Shown: positions 37,684 to 47,981, numbered from the stretch's first letter. The stretch: 64,000 nt of DNA from Alphaproteobacteria bacterium (GCA_002400495.2 NVQL02000015.1:22996-86995); one strand, 5' to 3'. The notes: generated from the sequence alone by a model not told the origin. Program-made: numbers and translations.

Positions 37684-38076
37684 ATGCTGAAGAAAATATT
37701 GGGGTTTAATGCGGCTTTTTCACTAGCCCATGCGGTTGCTTTGTTGTTTTGGCCGGTGACGTTGGCGCATATTTTGTTTGTGCCTGATTTTACTTTATTT
37801 GATTTATCGGCGGCGGTTATTTTGCAGATATTGGCGGGTGGGTTGTTTGGGTTTGGCGCTTATGTTGGTTTTGTGGCGTTTAAATTGCCTGCGCTTAAAA
37901 ACCAAGCTAGACTCATCATCATGGCCGATTGGTCTTGGGTGATTGCCACTATTTTGCTGTTTGTTTTTGTTGGCTCTATATTCACCGCGGCTGGCATGGT
38001 GTTTTTTGCCATCATTGCGGCCATTGTTGCGGGGTTTGCTTTGAAGCAGAGCCGATGTTTAAAATTGGGTGATTGA
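37684..38076 (+). CDS. Hypothetical multi-TM membrane protein
   Basis: 130 aa, about four TM segments; divergent from the XRE gene. Confidence 0.65.
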   Translation: MLKKILGFNAAFSLAHAVALLFWPVTLAHILFVPDFTLFDLSAAVILQILAGGLFGFGAYVGFVAFKLPALKNQARLIIMADWSWVIATILLFVFVGSIFTAAGMVFFAIIAAIVAGFALKQSRCLKLGD

Positions 38077-38852
38077 TGGCGATACCAGCAAGCTATAGAG
38101 AGTTGGATGTTTTATTGCCGCCGCGCTTGGCGGTTGAGACGGTGTGGACTAGTTTATCGGACAAAATAACGGATGCGTTGATATTGCCTGATGGGCGTGC
38201 TGATTTAATTCTGAGATTTATGTTGGATGATGATGACAGACCCTATGACATTATACCCATTATCGCGGGGCCATCGGCCGATTATTGGTTCTCGCCCGCA
38301 ATACCGTGCCGTGGTTTTGTTGGTTTGCGGTTTAAGCCTGGGTTTGGTGGGTATTTTTTGGGTGTGGATTTGGCAGGCATTGCGGGGCGGGCTTATAGTG
38401 GAGATGAAGCCTTGGCTTTGGCGCCTCAGCTTGTTGCGCTATGCCAACCCGCAACCGATGTTGAGAGTTTGATCATTCGCATGGAACAGTTTTTTGACGA
38501 TTATGCCGAACCGCAAATATCGGCTATATTGGTGCGGGTGATGAATGATATGCATTTATCTGGCGGTCGTGCGGCCATTAAAGATTTGGCGCGGGACAAT
38601 GGGGTGACGGTGCGGGGGTTGCATCGTTTATTTGTGAAATTTGTTGGCCTATCACCTAAGGCTTTTGCGGCGGTTTTGCGGTTTCATCGGGCATTGAGGC
38701 TGCTCACTCGCGCTGGTTTGAGCTTGAGCCATGCGGCGTTGGAAGCTGGTTATGCCGACCAAGCTCATATGACTCGCGATTTTAAACGCCATGGTGGTTT
38801 TACCCCTGCGGCCATTCCGCCTAATTTGGTGATGGTTGGATTGCCTTTATAA
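38073..38852 (+). CDS. AraC-family transcriptional regulator
   Basis: 259 aa; FVGLSPKAFAAVLRFHRALRLLTRAGLSLSHAALEAGYADQAHMTRDFKRHGGFTP. Confidence 0.9.
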   Translation: MMAIPASYRELDVLLPPRLAVETVWTSLSDKITDALILPDGRADLILRFMLDDDDRPYDIIPIIAGPSADYWFSPAIPCRGFVGLRFKPGFGGYFLGVDLAGIAGRAYSGDEALALAPQLVALCQPATDVESLIIRMEQFFDDYAEPQISAILVRVMNDMHLSGGRAAIKDLARDNGVTVRGLHRLFVKFVGLSPKAFAAVLRFHRALRLLTRAGLSLSHAALEAGYADQAHMTRDFKRHGGFTPAAIPPNLVMVGLPL

Positions 38853-38920
38853 TTTTGTCCGATTTATTCAATAGCCTGTTTTGTTAGCTGTTATAGTGAG
38901 CGCATTAACAGGAGAGAAAA

Positions 38921-39310
38921 ATGAAATTTGGCTATACGATTATTTATGTTGCACAAGTGGTTGAAACCATCGAATTTTACGAAAAGGCGTTTGGCATGAC
39001 ACGCAAATTCATCCATGAAAGCCACACATACGCCGAGCTGGATACGGGCGAAACTATATTGGCTTTTGCTGCACATGAAGCGGCGGAATTGAATGACTTA
39101 TCCATCACGCCCAACCGTAGAGATGGCATTGCAGCAGGGTTTGAAGTGTGTTTGGTGACTGATAATGTGCAGGAAGCTTATGGGCATGCGGTTGAGAATG
39201 GGGCGAGTGGGGTGTCAAAGCCCGCGCAAAAGCCATGGGGGCAAACGGTGGCTTATTTACGGGATTTAAATGGCTGTTTGGTGGAGATTTGTACGGAGAT
39301 TGCAAATTGA
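38921..39310 (+). CDS. VOC/glyoxalase-family protein
   Basis: 129 aa; VVETIEFYEKAFGMTRKFIHESHTYAELDTGET...YLRDLNGCLVEICTEI. Confidence 0.85.
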   Translation: MKFGYTIIYVAQVVETIEFYEKAFGMTRKFIHESHTYAELDTGETILAFAAHEAAELNDLSITPNRRDGIAAGFEVCLVTDNVQEAYGHAVENGASGVSKPAQKPWGQTVAYLRDLNGCLVEICTEIAN

Positions 39311-39314
39311 GTGC

Positions 39315-40226
39315 CTAATTGGCTCGCACTTTGCGGGCTTTGGACCGTGAAATGCCGAGGCTGCTTTCGCGCCAGATGATGAGTATGCCCGCGGCGATTA
39401 CCACGGCTGCACCGATGAGCATGATGGTGGTTGGCACTTCATCGAACACAAAATAGCCGACGATGAGGGCAAAAATCATCGAGACATAATCGAACGGGGC
39501 GATGACTGCGGTGGGGGCGAAGCGATAGCTGGTGGTTAGGAATATTTGCCCTAATCCGCCTGTGAGGCCTGCAAAAATGAGTATAATCGCCTCTTGCATG
39601 CTGGGCACGACCCAGCCGAATGGCAGCGATAATAATGACAATAAGGTTGATGAGAGGGTGAAATAAAATACGATGGTTACGGTTTTTTCGACCAACACCA
39701 ACCTGCGGGTGAAGATTTGGGCGAACGCACCAAAAGTGGCGCTGAGCAATACGGCAATGGCGCCGAATGTGGCGGCATTGTCAAATGTGGCGGCTGCGCC
39801 AAAGCGGGGTGAGAGGATGATTAGCACGCCGATCAGCCCCAATATAACTGTTGAGATTCTGAAGGCGCGGATTTTTTCGCCTAGCAATATGGCGGCGAAA
39901 ATAACTGCTAAAATGGGTGAGGCAAAGCCAATGGCGGTGGCTTCGGGCAGTGGCAACAGGCCAAGGCCGGTAAAGCCGAAACCCATGGCGACGCTGCCAA
40001 TGATGCCGCGCCAAATATGGCCTTTGAGATTTTTGGTTTTTAGGCCTGTGCTGAGTTCATGGGTATAAAATAGCCAGACGAAAATAACGGGTAGAGCGAA
40101 AAATGAGCGGAAGAAAACCGCCTCGCCTGCGGGGACATGGCCTGATGAGGCTTTGATTAAGCTGGCCATAACCATGAAGGTGGTAACGGAGATAATTTTA
40201 AATGCGATGCCGCGCAATGGTTGCAT
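39315..40226 (-). CDS. DMT/EamA family transporter
   Basis: 303 aa, about 10 TM; PLPEATAIGFASPILAVIFAAILLGEKIRAFR. Confidence 0.88.
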   Translation of the reverse strand: MQPLRGIAFKIISVTTFMVMASLIKASSGHVPAGEAVFFRSFFALPVIFVWLFYTHELSTGLKTKNLKGHIWRGIIGSVAMGFGFTGLGLLPLPEATAIGFASPILAVIFAAILLGEKIRAFRISTVILGLIGVLIILSPRFGAAATFDNAATFGAIAVLLSATFGAFAQIFTRRLVLVEKTVTIVFYFTLSSTLLSLLSLPFGWVVPSMQEAIILIFAGLTGGLGQIFLTTSYRFAPTAVIAPFDYVSMIFALIVGYFVFDEVPTTIMLIGAAVVIAAGILIIWRESSLGISRSKARKVRAN

Positions 40227-40297
40227 TATTATGGCCTTTTGAGGAAGAATGCCTTAACGTTAATCTCGCATATTCGCTTTATAAAAACAAATCAATC

Positions 40298-41254
40298 TTA
40301 TTTATGTTTAGCTAATTTGCGTGTGGCCTTGATGAGATGGTGGCGGGTTTCTAGTTCTGCCGATGTATGCCCTGCGGCTTGGCTGATGACCAGTTCGGCA
40401 TTGGGCAAATGTTTGATTAATGTATGAGCGTTTTCCATGGTGCAAACAATGTCGTAACGGCCATGCACGATGATGGTGGGGATGTGTTTGATTTTGTGGC
40501 AATTGTCGATGATTTGGCTGGGGGTGATGAAGCAATTATTGACCATATAATGGCTTTCATGGCGGGCCAATGTCCAGCATAGGGCTTCGTCTTCGGCTTC
40601 TTTTATAAATTCTGGGTTGGGCAATAAGGTGCAGGTGCTTAGCTCCCACAATGTCCACGCTTTGGCGACGGCCATGGCGGCTTTTTGGTCGGTGCCTGTC
40701 ATGACTTTGTAGGCAGCTTTGATGCTGACCTCGTCGGTATATTGGGTCAGTATATTGGTATAATCTTGCCAATAATCGGGAAAAATTTCGGCCGCGCCAC
40801 CACCGCCGAATAGCCAATGGGCATTTTGTGGGCGGGCTAAGAATATGCCGCGTAGGGCTAGACTTATCACGGCTTCGGGGTGAGTTTGGGCGTAGACTAG
40901 GCTTAGAGTAGAACCCCATGAGCCGCCGAAGACGTGCCATTTGTCGATGTTTAATTTTTGGCGGATGGCTTCTATATCGGCGATTAGGAAAGCTGTTTCG
41001 TTATGCTCTAGGCTGCCATGTGGCAGGGAGCGGCCGCAGCCACGTTGGTCTAGTAGGATGATGTGGTAAATATCGGGGTCAAAAAATCGGCGGTCATTTT
41101 CGCCGCACCCGCCGCCTGGGCCACCGTGCAGAAATATGACGGGTTGGCCATTGGGGTTGCCGCATTGCTCGACATAGATTTGGTGGTCGTTGCCGACATC
41201 TAACATGAAGGTTTTGAAGGGTTTTATTTCGGGGTAAAAATCTATCAGTTCCAC
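40298..41254 (-). CDS. pip: Proline iminopeptidase
   Basis: 318 aa; FLHGGPGGGCGENDRRFFDPDIYHIILLDQRGCGRS; GGSWGSTLSL. Confidence 0.93.
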   Translation of the reverse strand: MELIDFYPEIKPFKTFMLDVGNDHQIYVEQCGNPNGQPVIFLHGGPGGGCGENDRRFFDPDIYHIILLDQRGCGRSLPHGSLEHNETAFLIADIEAIRQKLNIDKWHVFGGSWGSTLSLVYAQTHPEAVISLALRGIFLARPQNAHWLFGGGGAAEIFPDYWQDYTNILTQYTDEVSIKAAYKVMTGTDQKAAMAVAKAWTLWELSTCTLLPNPEFIKEAEDEALCWTLARHESHYMVNNCFITPSQIIDNCHKIKHIPTIIVHGRYDIVCTMENAHTLIKHLPNAELVISQAAGHTSAELETRHHLIKATRKLAKHK

Positions 41255-41257
41255 AAG

Positions 41258-43180
41258 CTATCTCCGCTCAAATAATTTTTCGATGTCGTGTAATTTTAGC
41301 TCAACATAAGTTGGGCGGCCATGGTTGCATTGGCCGCTATGGGGGGTGGATTCCATATCGCGCAATAGCTGGTTCATTTCATCGGCATTGAGCCGCCTGC
41401 CCGAGCGTACGCTGCCGTGACAGGCCATGGTGGCTAAGATGTGATCGATCTTTTCTTTGATTTTTAGCTCTTGGCCTAATTCCATTAGGTCATCGATGAT
41501 GTCTTTGACTAGTTTTTCGACGCTGGTTTTGCTTAGAATGGCGGGTATTTCGCGTACAATGACGCTGTCATTGCCGAAGCTTTCTAGGTTGAGGCCGAAT
41601 TTTTCTAGTTCTTGTTGGGCTGACATGATGAGGGAATATTCTTGGCTGGTCAGCTCGACAATTTCGGGGATGAGCAGTATTTGGCGTTCCATTTGGGCAT
41701 TGTGGAACATGTTTTTCATGCGCTCGTAAACGATGCGTTCGTGGGCTGCATGTTGGTCGATGATGATCATGCCAGTTTTGCTTTGGGCGATGATGTAATT
41801 CTCGTGCACTTGGGCGCGGGCGGCGCCGAGTGGCAGGGTTTCGACATCATGGTTGACTTCTTGCACATGGGCGCGGGCATCGGCTGATGGGGTGTCGACC
41901 ACGCTGCCTAAAGTGGGGGCGTAAGAATTTGTCGGCATTGTGCCGCCATGATGGGGTTGATTGACGCGCTGGGAATAGGTTTTGAACCTGTCGAAGCCGC
42001 CGCGTGGGACATCTGGCGGGGTGTCGTAGGGGACATAATCTTCATTTGTTTCGCCAGCGGAACGATTAGAAGTGGAATGGTTGTTTAATTGTTCTTGAGA
42101 GAACATGGCGACTGCGCCTTCGCCTAGGCTATTTGCGGCGCGATGGCCTGCTTCGGTGATGGCTTGTTTGATGGCGCCGATGATGAGGCCGCGCACATAG
42201 CCTGCATCTTGAAAACGCACTTCGGATTTGGCGGGGTGGACATTGACATCGACAAATTCGGATGGGACGGTTAGGAAAAGCGCTAATAGAGGGTGACGAT
42301 CGCGGGGGAGGAAATCCATATAAGCGGCTTTGACGGCGCCGATTAGGGTTTTGTCTTTTACCGGGCGGCCGTTGACAAACATATATTGCATTTGGGCATT
42401 GCCGCGGTTGAGGGTTGGTAAGGCGGCATAGCCTGCGAGGTTGATGGTGTGTCGGTGGGCATCATCGGCGCCGCGGGTGGCGTCTATCCATAATGCATTG
42501 TCTCTGAACTCTGCGCCCATGATTGCGCCAAGGCGTTTTTTGAGTGCGGCTTCTGGGTTGCCTTGCTCGGCAATGTAGCGGACGGGTTTGCCATTGCCAG
42601 TTTGTACGGTGAAGCCGACATGGGGGTGGGCCATGGCGAAGCGTTTCATCACGTCCATGACCGCCATATTTTCGGCGCGTTCGGACTTCATGAATTTTAG
42701 GCGTGCAGGGGTGGCGAAAAATATGTTTTCGACGCGGATTGTGGTGCCTTTGTTGCACGGTGCTGGGGCTGCGGGGGTTATTTTGCCGCCTTCTAAGTTG
42801 ACTACATGGCCAGTGTCTGAATCGGCTTGGCGTGAGGTGATTGACATTTGGCTGACCGCGCCGATTGATGGCAGAGCCTCGCCGCGAAAGCCAAAATGAT
42901 TGATGGTGAGCAGATCATCATCGGGTAATTTGCTGGTGGCGTGGCGCTCTATGGCGAGCATTAAATCATCGGCTGACATGCCGAAGCCATTATCGACCAC
43001 TTGAATGAGTTTTTTGCCGCCTTCAATTAGCGTGACATCAAGGTGGGTTGCACCTGCATCTAATGAATTTTCGACCAGTTCTTTGACCGCGCTGGCGGGG
43101 CGCTCAATCACCTCACCTGCCGCGATGCGGTTGATGGTGATGTCGGGCAGACGGCGTATATTAGGTGGCAAATTACTCAT
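41258..43180 (-). CDS. mutL: DNA mismatch repair protein MutL
   Basis: 640 aa; RLPDITINRIAAGEVIERPASAVKELVENSLDAGAT; GFRGEALPSIGAVS; C-terminal ACHGSVRSGRRL. Confidence 0.97.
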   Translation of the reverse strand: MSNLPPNIRRLPDITINRIAAGEVIERPASAVKELVENSLDAGATHLDVTLIEGGKKLIQVVDNGFGMSADDLMLAIERHATSKLPDDDLLTINHFGFRGEALPSIGAVSQMSITSRQADSDTGHVVNLEGGKITPAAPAPCNKGTTIRVENIFFATPARLKFMKSERAENMAVMDVMKRFAMAHPHVGFTVQTGNGKPVRYIAEQGNPEAALKKRLGAIMGAEFRDNALWIDATRGADDAHRHTINLAGYAALPTLNRGNAQMQYMFVNGRPVKDKTLIGAVKAAYMDFLPRDRHPLLALFLTVPSEFVDVNVHPAKSEVRFQDAGYVRGLIIGAIKQAITEAGHRAANSLGEGAVAMFSQEQLNNHSTSNRSAGETNEDYVPYDTPPDVPRGGFDRFKTYSQRVNQPHHGGTMPTNSYAPTLGSVVDTPSADARAHVQEVNHDVETLPLGAARAQVHENYIIAQSKTGMIIIDQHAAHERIVYERMKNMFHNAQMERQILLIPEIVELTSQEYSLIMSAQQELEKFGLNLESFGNDSVIVREIPAILSKTSVEKLVKDIIDDLMELGQELKIKEKIDHILATMACHGSVRSGRRLNADEMNQLLRDMESTPHSGQCNHGRPTYVELKLHDIEKLFERR

Positions 43181-43227
43181 GCTATTTTATTGCGCGATTC
43201 TGCAATGAATACAAGAATTAACTCAGC

Positions 43228-43929
43228 TTAATGCGCGGCTGAGAATTTCTTCATCGTCGCCAGACCGACACCGATGAGCATTAAGAATATGCCCGCTGTG
43301 CCATCTATCCATAACATCACTTTGGCTTTGACCCATTTGGCGAGTTTAACACTGAGGCCGATATAGGCGATGAGTACGAAGAATTCGATGAGTACCGAGA
43401 CAATTGCAAGAACTGAGAATTGGGCGGTGAGTGAGATTTCGGTCGCCAATTCGGGGATGACAAATTGCGGTAAAAACGCCACGAAAAATACTAGGTTTTT
43501 GGGGTTTGAGGCTTGGATGACAAAACCTTTGGTAAAGGCTGAGCCGCTACTTACAGGCGGTTCTTGCGCCAGCATTTCGCTTAGGCCAGCTTCATCATCG
43601 GCCTGTTTGTTGAACCAAGATTTGACCAGAGGGATGAGCATTTGTATACCCATGAAAATCAGATAAGCCGCGCCGATATATTTAACGATGGTGAATAAGG
43701 TGACCGAAGCGATGAGCAAAGCGCCAACGCCAATGGCTGAGAGGATGAAATAAATTGTGTTGGCGGCCAATATGCCCATTGTGCCCCACATGCCTGTGGC
43801 AAACCCGCGTTTCATCGATTGTGATATGGTCAATAATACGGCTGGGCCTGGCGATATGCATAATAGAGCCTCGGCAAAGATAAACAAAATGACCGCATCT
43901 ATAAAGGCGGCGGGTAAAAAATTAGACAT
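43228..43929 (-). CDS. LysE-family amino-acid exporter
   Basis: 233 aa; ALLCISPGPAVLLTISQSMKRGFATGMWGTMGI. Confidence 0.88.
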   Translation of the reverse strand: MSNFLPAAFIDAVILFIFAEALLCISPGPAVLLTISQSMKRGFATGMWGTMGILAANTIYFILSAIGVGALLIASVTLFTIVKYIGAAYLIFMGIQMLIPLVKSWFNKQADDEAGLSEMLAQEPPVSSGSAFTKGFVIQASNPKNLVFFVAFLPQFVIPELATEISLTAQFSVLAIVSVLIEFFVLIAYIGLSVKLAKWVKAKVMLWIDGTAGIFLMLIGVGLATMKKFSAAH

Positions 43930-44097
43930 ATAGGCTCCTTGATATTGCCGTTAGAGTATCATTGATTAAAATAAAGGCAATATTTTTTAGTTCAAATTTT
44001 TTGATGAATTTTTAAGCATGTTTTATGGGTCTTGTAATTTATGGTGTAATCACTATATGATTAAGCATAGAATTTGGAACGCTAGGACGCATAAAAT

Positions 44098-44388
44098 ATG
44101 AATGGTTTATTTGGCAATCAGCCTATAAAAATGATCATTAAATTGATTTTAATGTGTTTATTTGTGGGTTTTGTGCTTAAGATATTGAACATCACACCTG
44201 TTGGTTTGTTTGAATGGGCGGTCGAAAGCATTGCTTATGTGATCAACATCAGCTTTGACAGTGTCGAAAAAGTTATTTCTTATGTAATAACGGGTGCGGT
44301 TGTGGTGATACCTGTTTGGTTATTTATGCGCATATCCGAGAAAAAGCGCGAAGACAAAATTAAAAGCACATTTGGTGATAAATTATAA
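44098..44388 (+). CDS. Small membrane protein (possibly DUF6460-like)
   Basis: 96 aa, two TM segments; in tandem with the next small membrane ORF. Confidence 0.6.
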   Translation: MNGLFGNQPIKMIIKLILMCLFVGFVLKILNITPVGLFEWAVESIAYVINISFDSVEKVISYVITGAVVVIPVWLFMRISEKKREDKIKSTFGDKL

Positions 44389-44407
44389 TTTGAAAAAGGG
44401 AAATATT

Positions 44408-44791
44408 ATGCAAGCTCAAGGTAAAAATAATTTTTGGATTAAAATTGCGGTGACTTGTGTGGTTTTGGCGCTGGTGTTCAACTTATTTAGCGTCGGGCTT
44501 GGCCTGATGTTTAGCATGCTGGTTGGCGGCTTTGTTGATCTGATTTTATTTGTGGTGTTGGATGTTGTTGTGGCGACCATTTTAATGGCAGTCGACCTAT
44601 TGGTGTTTGTGATTGTTGATGTATTTGTTGCAGGGCTGTTAATTGTCATTGATGTGTTTGTATTTTTGCTGTTGGGCGCATTGAGTGTGGCTGGTTATGC
44701 AGCTATGTTGGCTGTGGTTGTGATACCGTTGGCGTTGATTTATAAATATTCGCAAAAGCAAAAAATATCTGCCGACGCTGACTATAAATAA
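44408..44791 (+). CDS. Small, very hydrophobic V/L-rich membrane protein
   Basis: Start at ATG 44408 (MQAQGKNNFWIKIAVTCVVLALVFNLFSVGLG); about 128 aa. Confidence 0.6.
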   Translation: MQAQGKNNFWIKIAVTCVVLALVFNLFSVGLGLMFSMLVGGFVDLILFVVLDVVVATILMAVDLLVFVIVDVFVAGLLIVIDVFVFLLLGALSVAGYAAMLAVVVIPLALIYKYSQKQKISADADYK

Positions 44792-44841
44792 TGCTGGTCA
44801 TGAACCACTAAAATTCCTACAAGAGCATAGAAGGACATTCT

Positions 44842-45933
44842 ATGCTCGACATTTTTAAATATATAAAACCTGCTCTGTTTAAGCTAGAGCCTGAACAAGC
44901 CCATAAAGCCGCCATTGTGGCGTTGAAAATGGGGCTTGCGCCGAATGGTCGTTTGTCTAATGACGGGCTGAACCAGCGGGTTTTTGGCTTGGATTTTGAC
45001 AATCCGATTGGTGTGGCGGCAGGGTTTGACAAAAATGCCGAAGTGCCGAATGAGATTATAAAAGTCGGGTTTGGGTTTGCTGAAATTGGCAGCGTGACGC
45101 CCAAGCCGCAAGCTGGTAATGCCAAACCGCGGGTGTTTCGAGTGCCTGAGCATTTGGGTATGATTAACCGCATGGGCTTTAACAATGATGGCCATGCAGC
45201 GGTGCTGGAGCGTATGCGCAATGTGCGGATGAATAAGACGTCTGGGCAAATTGGGGTGAATATCGGCGCCAATAAAGACAGTAATGATTTTATTGCTGAT
45301 TATGAATTGGGCATTGAGATTTTTTACAATGTTGCTGATTATTTTGTGGCTAATATTTCCAGCCCCAACACCCCTGGGTTGCGTGCCTTGCAATCTAAAG
45401 AAAGCCTTGCGCAATTGGTGGAGCGGATTTGCGACAAACGTGACGAAATGCAAGAAAAATTACATAAATATGTGCCAATAATTTTAAAAATTGCGCCTGA
45501 TTTAACTGATGAAGATATTGCTGACATTGCGGCGATTTGTTTGGAGTCTGAGCTTGATGGGGTGATTGTTTCTAACACCACCATTAGACGCGATTTTATT
45601 GCGGGGCATTTGCATGAGAATGAGGCGGGCGGCTTATCGGGCAAACCGTTATTTGAGTTTTCGACCCATATGTTGGCGCGGTTTTACCTAGCGACGGGCG
45701 GCAAAATACCGCTGATTGGTACGGGCGGTATATATGATGGGGCGAGTGCTTATGCCAAAATTTGTGCGGGTGCGACATTGGTGCAATTATACTCCTGCCT
45801 GATTTATAGCGGCACGGGCATTATTGATGATTTGCGCCAAGGCATATTGGATGGGCTTAAGCGTGATGGCTTTGATACGATAGAGCAAGCGGTTGGTAGC
45901 CAAGCTGGATTTTGGGCGGATAAGGAAATTTAA
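44842..45933 (+). CDS. pyrD: Quinone-dependent dihydroorotate dehydrogenase
   Basis: 363 aa; NPIGVAAGFDKNAEVPNEIIKVGFGFAEIGSVTPKPQAGN; ISSPNTPGLR. Confidence 0.96.
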   Translation: MLDIFKYIKPALFKLEPEQAHKAAIVALKMGLAPNGRLSNDGLNQRVFGLDFDNPIGVAAGFDKNAEVPNEIIKVGFGFAEIGSVTPKPQAGNAKPRVFRVPEHLGMINRMGFNNDGHAAVLERMRNVRMNKTSGQIGVNIGANKDSNDFIADYELGIEIFYNVADYFVANISSPNTPGLRALQSKESLAQLVERICDKRDEMQEKLHKYVPIILKIAPDLTDEDIADIAAICLESELDGVIVSNTTIRRDFIAGHLHENEAGGLSGKPLFEFSTHMLARFYLATGGKIPLIGTGGIYDGASAYAKICAGATLVQLYSCLIYSGTGIIDDLRQGILDGLKRDGFDTIEQAVGSQAGFWADKEI

Positions 45934-45934
45934 C

Positions 45935-46279
45935 ATGACAGTGACGATTTATCACAATCCTAGATGCAGCAAATCGCGTGCGGCGCTAAAATATCTTGAA
46001 GATGAAAAGGTAGAGTTCGAGTTGGTGACTTATTTGGATGCTGGTTTGACGGCTGATAAAATAACTGACATTTTGCAGGCGCTTGATGTGAAAGCCAAAG
46101 ATGTGATGCGTAAGGGTGAAAAAGTCTATAAAGAATTGGGGCTGGGCAATGAGGATGACGAGGCAAAATTAATTGCCGCCATTGTAGCCAACCCGATATT
46201 GCTGGAGCGGCCAATTGTGGTTAAGGACGACAAAGCGGCGATTGCGCGGCCGCTTGAAAATGTGATGGCTTTGTTTTAG
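45935..46279 (+). CDS. arsC: Arsenate reductase (glutaredoxin)/ArsC-family protein
   Basis: MTVTIYHNPRCSKSRAALKYLEDEKVEFELVTYLDAG; start at 45935. Confidence 0.9.
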   Translation: MTVTIYHNPRCSKSRAALKYLEDEKVEFELVTYLDAGLTADKITDILQALDVKAKDVMRKGEKVYKELGLGNEDDEAKLIAAIVANPILLERPIVVKDDKAAIARPLENVMALF

Positions 46280-47619
46280 AAAGCTTCGGCTTTTAATTTG
46301 GGTATACGGCTGTGCAAGGTGATACCGCGGGTGAAGAGCATAATGGCGTATGCCGCCCAATGGCCATGATTGCCGAATAATTCGACCAGAATAAACCAAG
46401 ATATAAAATAAACGGCTAGGCTGATTAGCATCATATTGCGCATGTCAGCGCCTCTTGTTGCGCCTAGAAATACACCATCTACGGTATAGCACCACGCGCC
46501 AATGATGATCGCAATGGCAGGCCAGAATAGATAATCCATCGCGGCAGATCGCACCTCGGCATCTTGACTTAAGAAATTGACCAATTGCTCGCCAAATAAC
46601 AAGGTCAGCACCACCAAAAATGCTGCCATAGCGAACGCCCAACCCAAAGATAATTTAAACACACGGTCAAATATTTTATTGTTTTTTGCGCCGACCGATT
46701 GGCCGATAAACACTTCGCTTGATGTGGCAAAACCATCTAAAATATAGGCAAAAAGCACAAGAAATTGCAACAATATGGCATTGGCAGCGAGCAGAGTATC
46801 GCCCATATTACCACTTTGCACGGTGAACCAAGTGAGGCTAGCCAGCAGAGCCATTGAACGGATGAGGATGTCGCGATTGACGTTGAACATGCGCAATAAT
46901 TTAGCACGATCGAGAAATTCGACACGTGGGATTTTGAAAAATTGCGGTTTATATATAGCCAAAATAATGGTGATGGAAATGGTGAAGGCGACCAATTCGG
47001 CCAACGCGCTTGCCCACGCCACGCCTGCCACCGCCAGGTTGAGCACAAATACAAAATATAGGTTAAGCGCTATATTGGAAATGTTTAAGACCAGCTGAAT
47101 GAGCAAGCCAAGTTTGGCGCGCCCCTGCCCCATCAACCAGCCTAAAATGACATAATTCATCAAGGTGAAGGGTGCGGCTAAGGCACGTATTTGGTAATAT
47201 TCGCTTGATAGGCGTTGCACATCGGCACTGGCATCGCTCCAGTAAAACATGATGTCTATCACCGGTTGGCGCAATAAGATGATCGCCACACCAATGGCAA
47301 GGCCGACCAATAAGACGCGGAGAAAAATGGCTGCCAACTCGGTTTTGTCACCTGCGCCTTTGGCTTGCGCCGTAAAGCCCGATGTGCCCATACGGAAAAA
47401 GCTGAGCGAGCCGAATATCAACCCAAATATCATGCCGCCGAACGCCACTGCGCCAGTTGCTGCCGCGCTGCTAATGCCGCCAGCCAATTGCGCATGGCCA
47501 ATCACCGCCATATCGGTCAAGCCGACCAAAGGTGTGGTGATGTTGGACAGGATGACGGGTATGGCAATGGTCAGGATTTGTTTGTGACCGAAATTTTCAA
47601 ATGTTAGACTTTGACTCAT
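46276..47619 (-). CDS. MATE-family efflux transporter
   Basis: 447 aa; ILTIAIPVILSNITTPLVGLTDMAVIGHAQ. Confidence 0.92.
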   Translation of the reverse strand: MSQSLTFENFGHKQILTIAIPVILSNITTPLVGLTDMAVIGHAQLAGGISSAAATGAVAFGGMIFGLIFGSLSFFRMGTSGFTAQAKGAGDKTELAAIFLRVLLVGLAIGVAIILLRQPVIDIMFYWSDASADVQRLSSEYYQIRALAAPFTLMNYVILGWLMGQGRAKLGLLIQLVLNISNIALNLYFVFVLNLAVAGVAWASALAELVAFTISITIILAIYKPQFFKIPRVEFLDRAKLLRMFNVNRDILIRSMALLASLTWFTVQSGNMGDTLLAANAILLQFLVLFAYILDGFATSSEVFIGQSVGAKNNKIFDRVFKLSLGWAFAMAAFLVVLTLLFGEQLVNFLSQDAEVRSAAMDYLFWPAIAIIIGAWCYTVDGVFLGATRGADMRNMMLISLAVYFISWFILVELFGNHGHWAAYAIMLFTRGITLHSRIPKLKAEAF

Positions 47620-47960
47620 TATAATGTCACCTTGGCATGGGTTGTTTTGTCAATGTCGCAAATTTCGACCGATAGGATTATTGACTGCAAATTGAGCGTC
47701 TCAAGCGCGGTCAAAATCTCACCCGAAAGTTGGGTTTTTTGTGCATCATTGCGGCCGATCATAATGCGCAAAGTCACGTGGATGAAACTGTGTTTGTCGG
47801 CGCGGATTTGATAATCATCAAACGCTGTGGCGCGTGAGCGAATGTCTTGTGGGTCGAACAGATCAGATTCGATGGCCGCTTGATGAACCACCGCAATTAA
47901 TGCTGATGGTTCAACTGATTTTTGTAGGTTTTTTGAATATTCGATAATGCAATGTGGTAT
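47619..47960 (-). CDS. 5-carboxymethyl-2-hydroxymuconate isomerase (CHMI)-like tautomerase; apparent AUA start
   Basis: Extending the tracked ORF upstream gives (ATA)PHCIIEYSKNLQKSVEPSALIAVVHQAAIESDLFDPQDIRSRATAFDDYQIRADKHSFIHVTLRIMIGR..., CHMI-like including Pro-2. No ATG/GTG/TTG between the in-frame TAG and the Pro codon; GGGGGA lies 7 nt upstream of ATA. Confidence 0.75.
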   Translation of the reverse strand: MPHCIIEYSKNLQKSVEPSALIAVVHQAAIESDLFDPQDIRSRATAFDDYQIRADKHSFIHVTLRIMIGRNDAQKTQLSGEILTALETLNLQSIILSVEICDIDKTTHAKVTL

Positions 47961-47981
47961 TTCAACTTCCCCCTACTGTTG

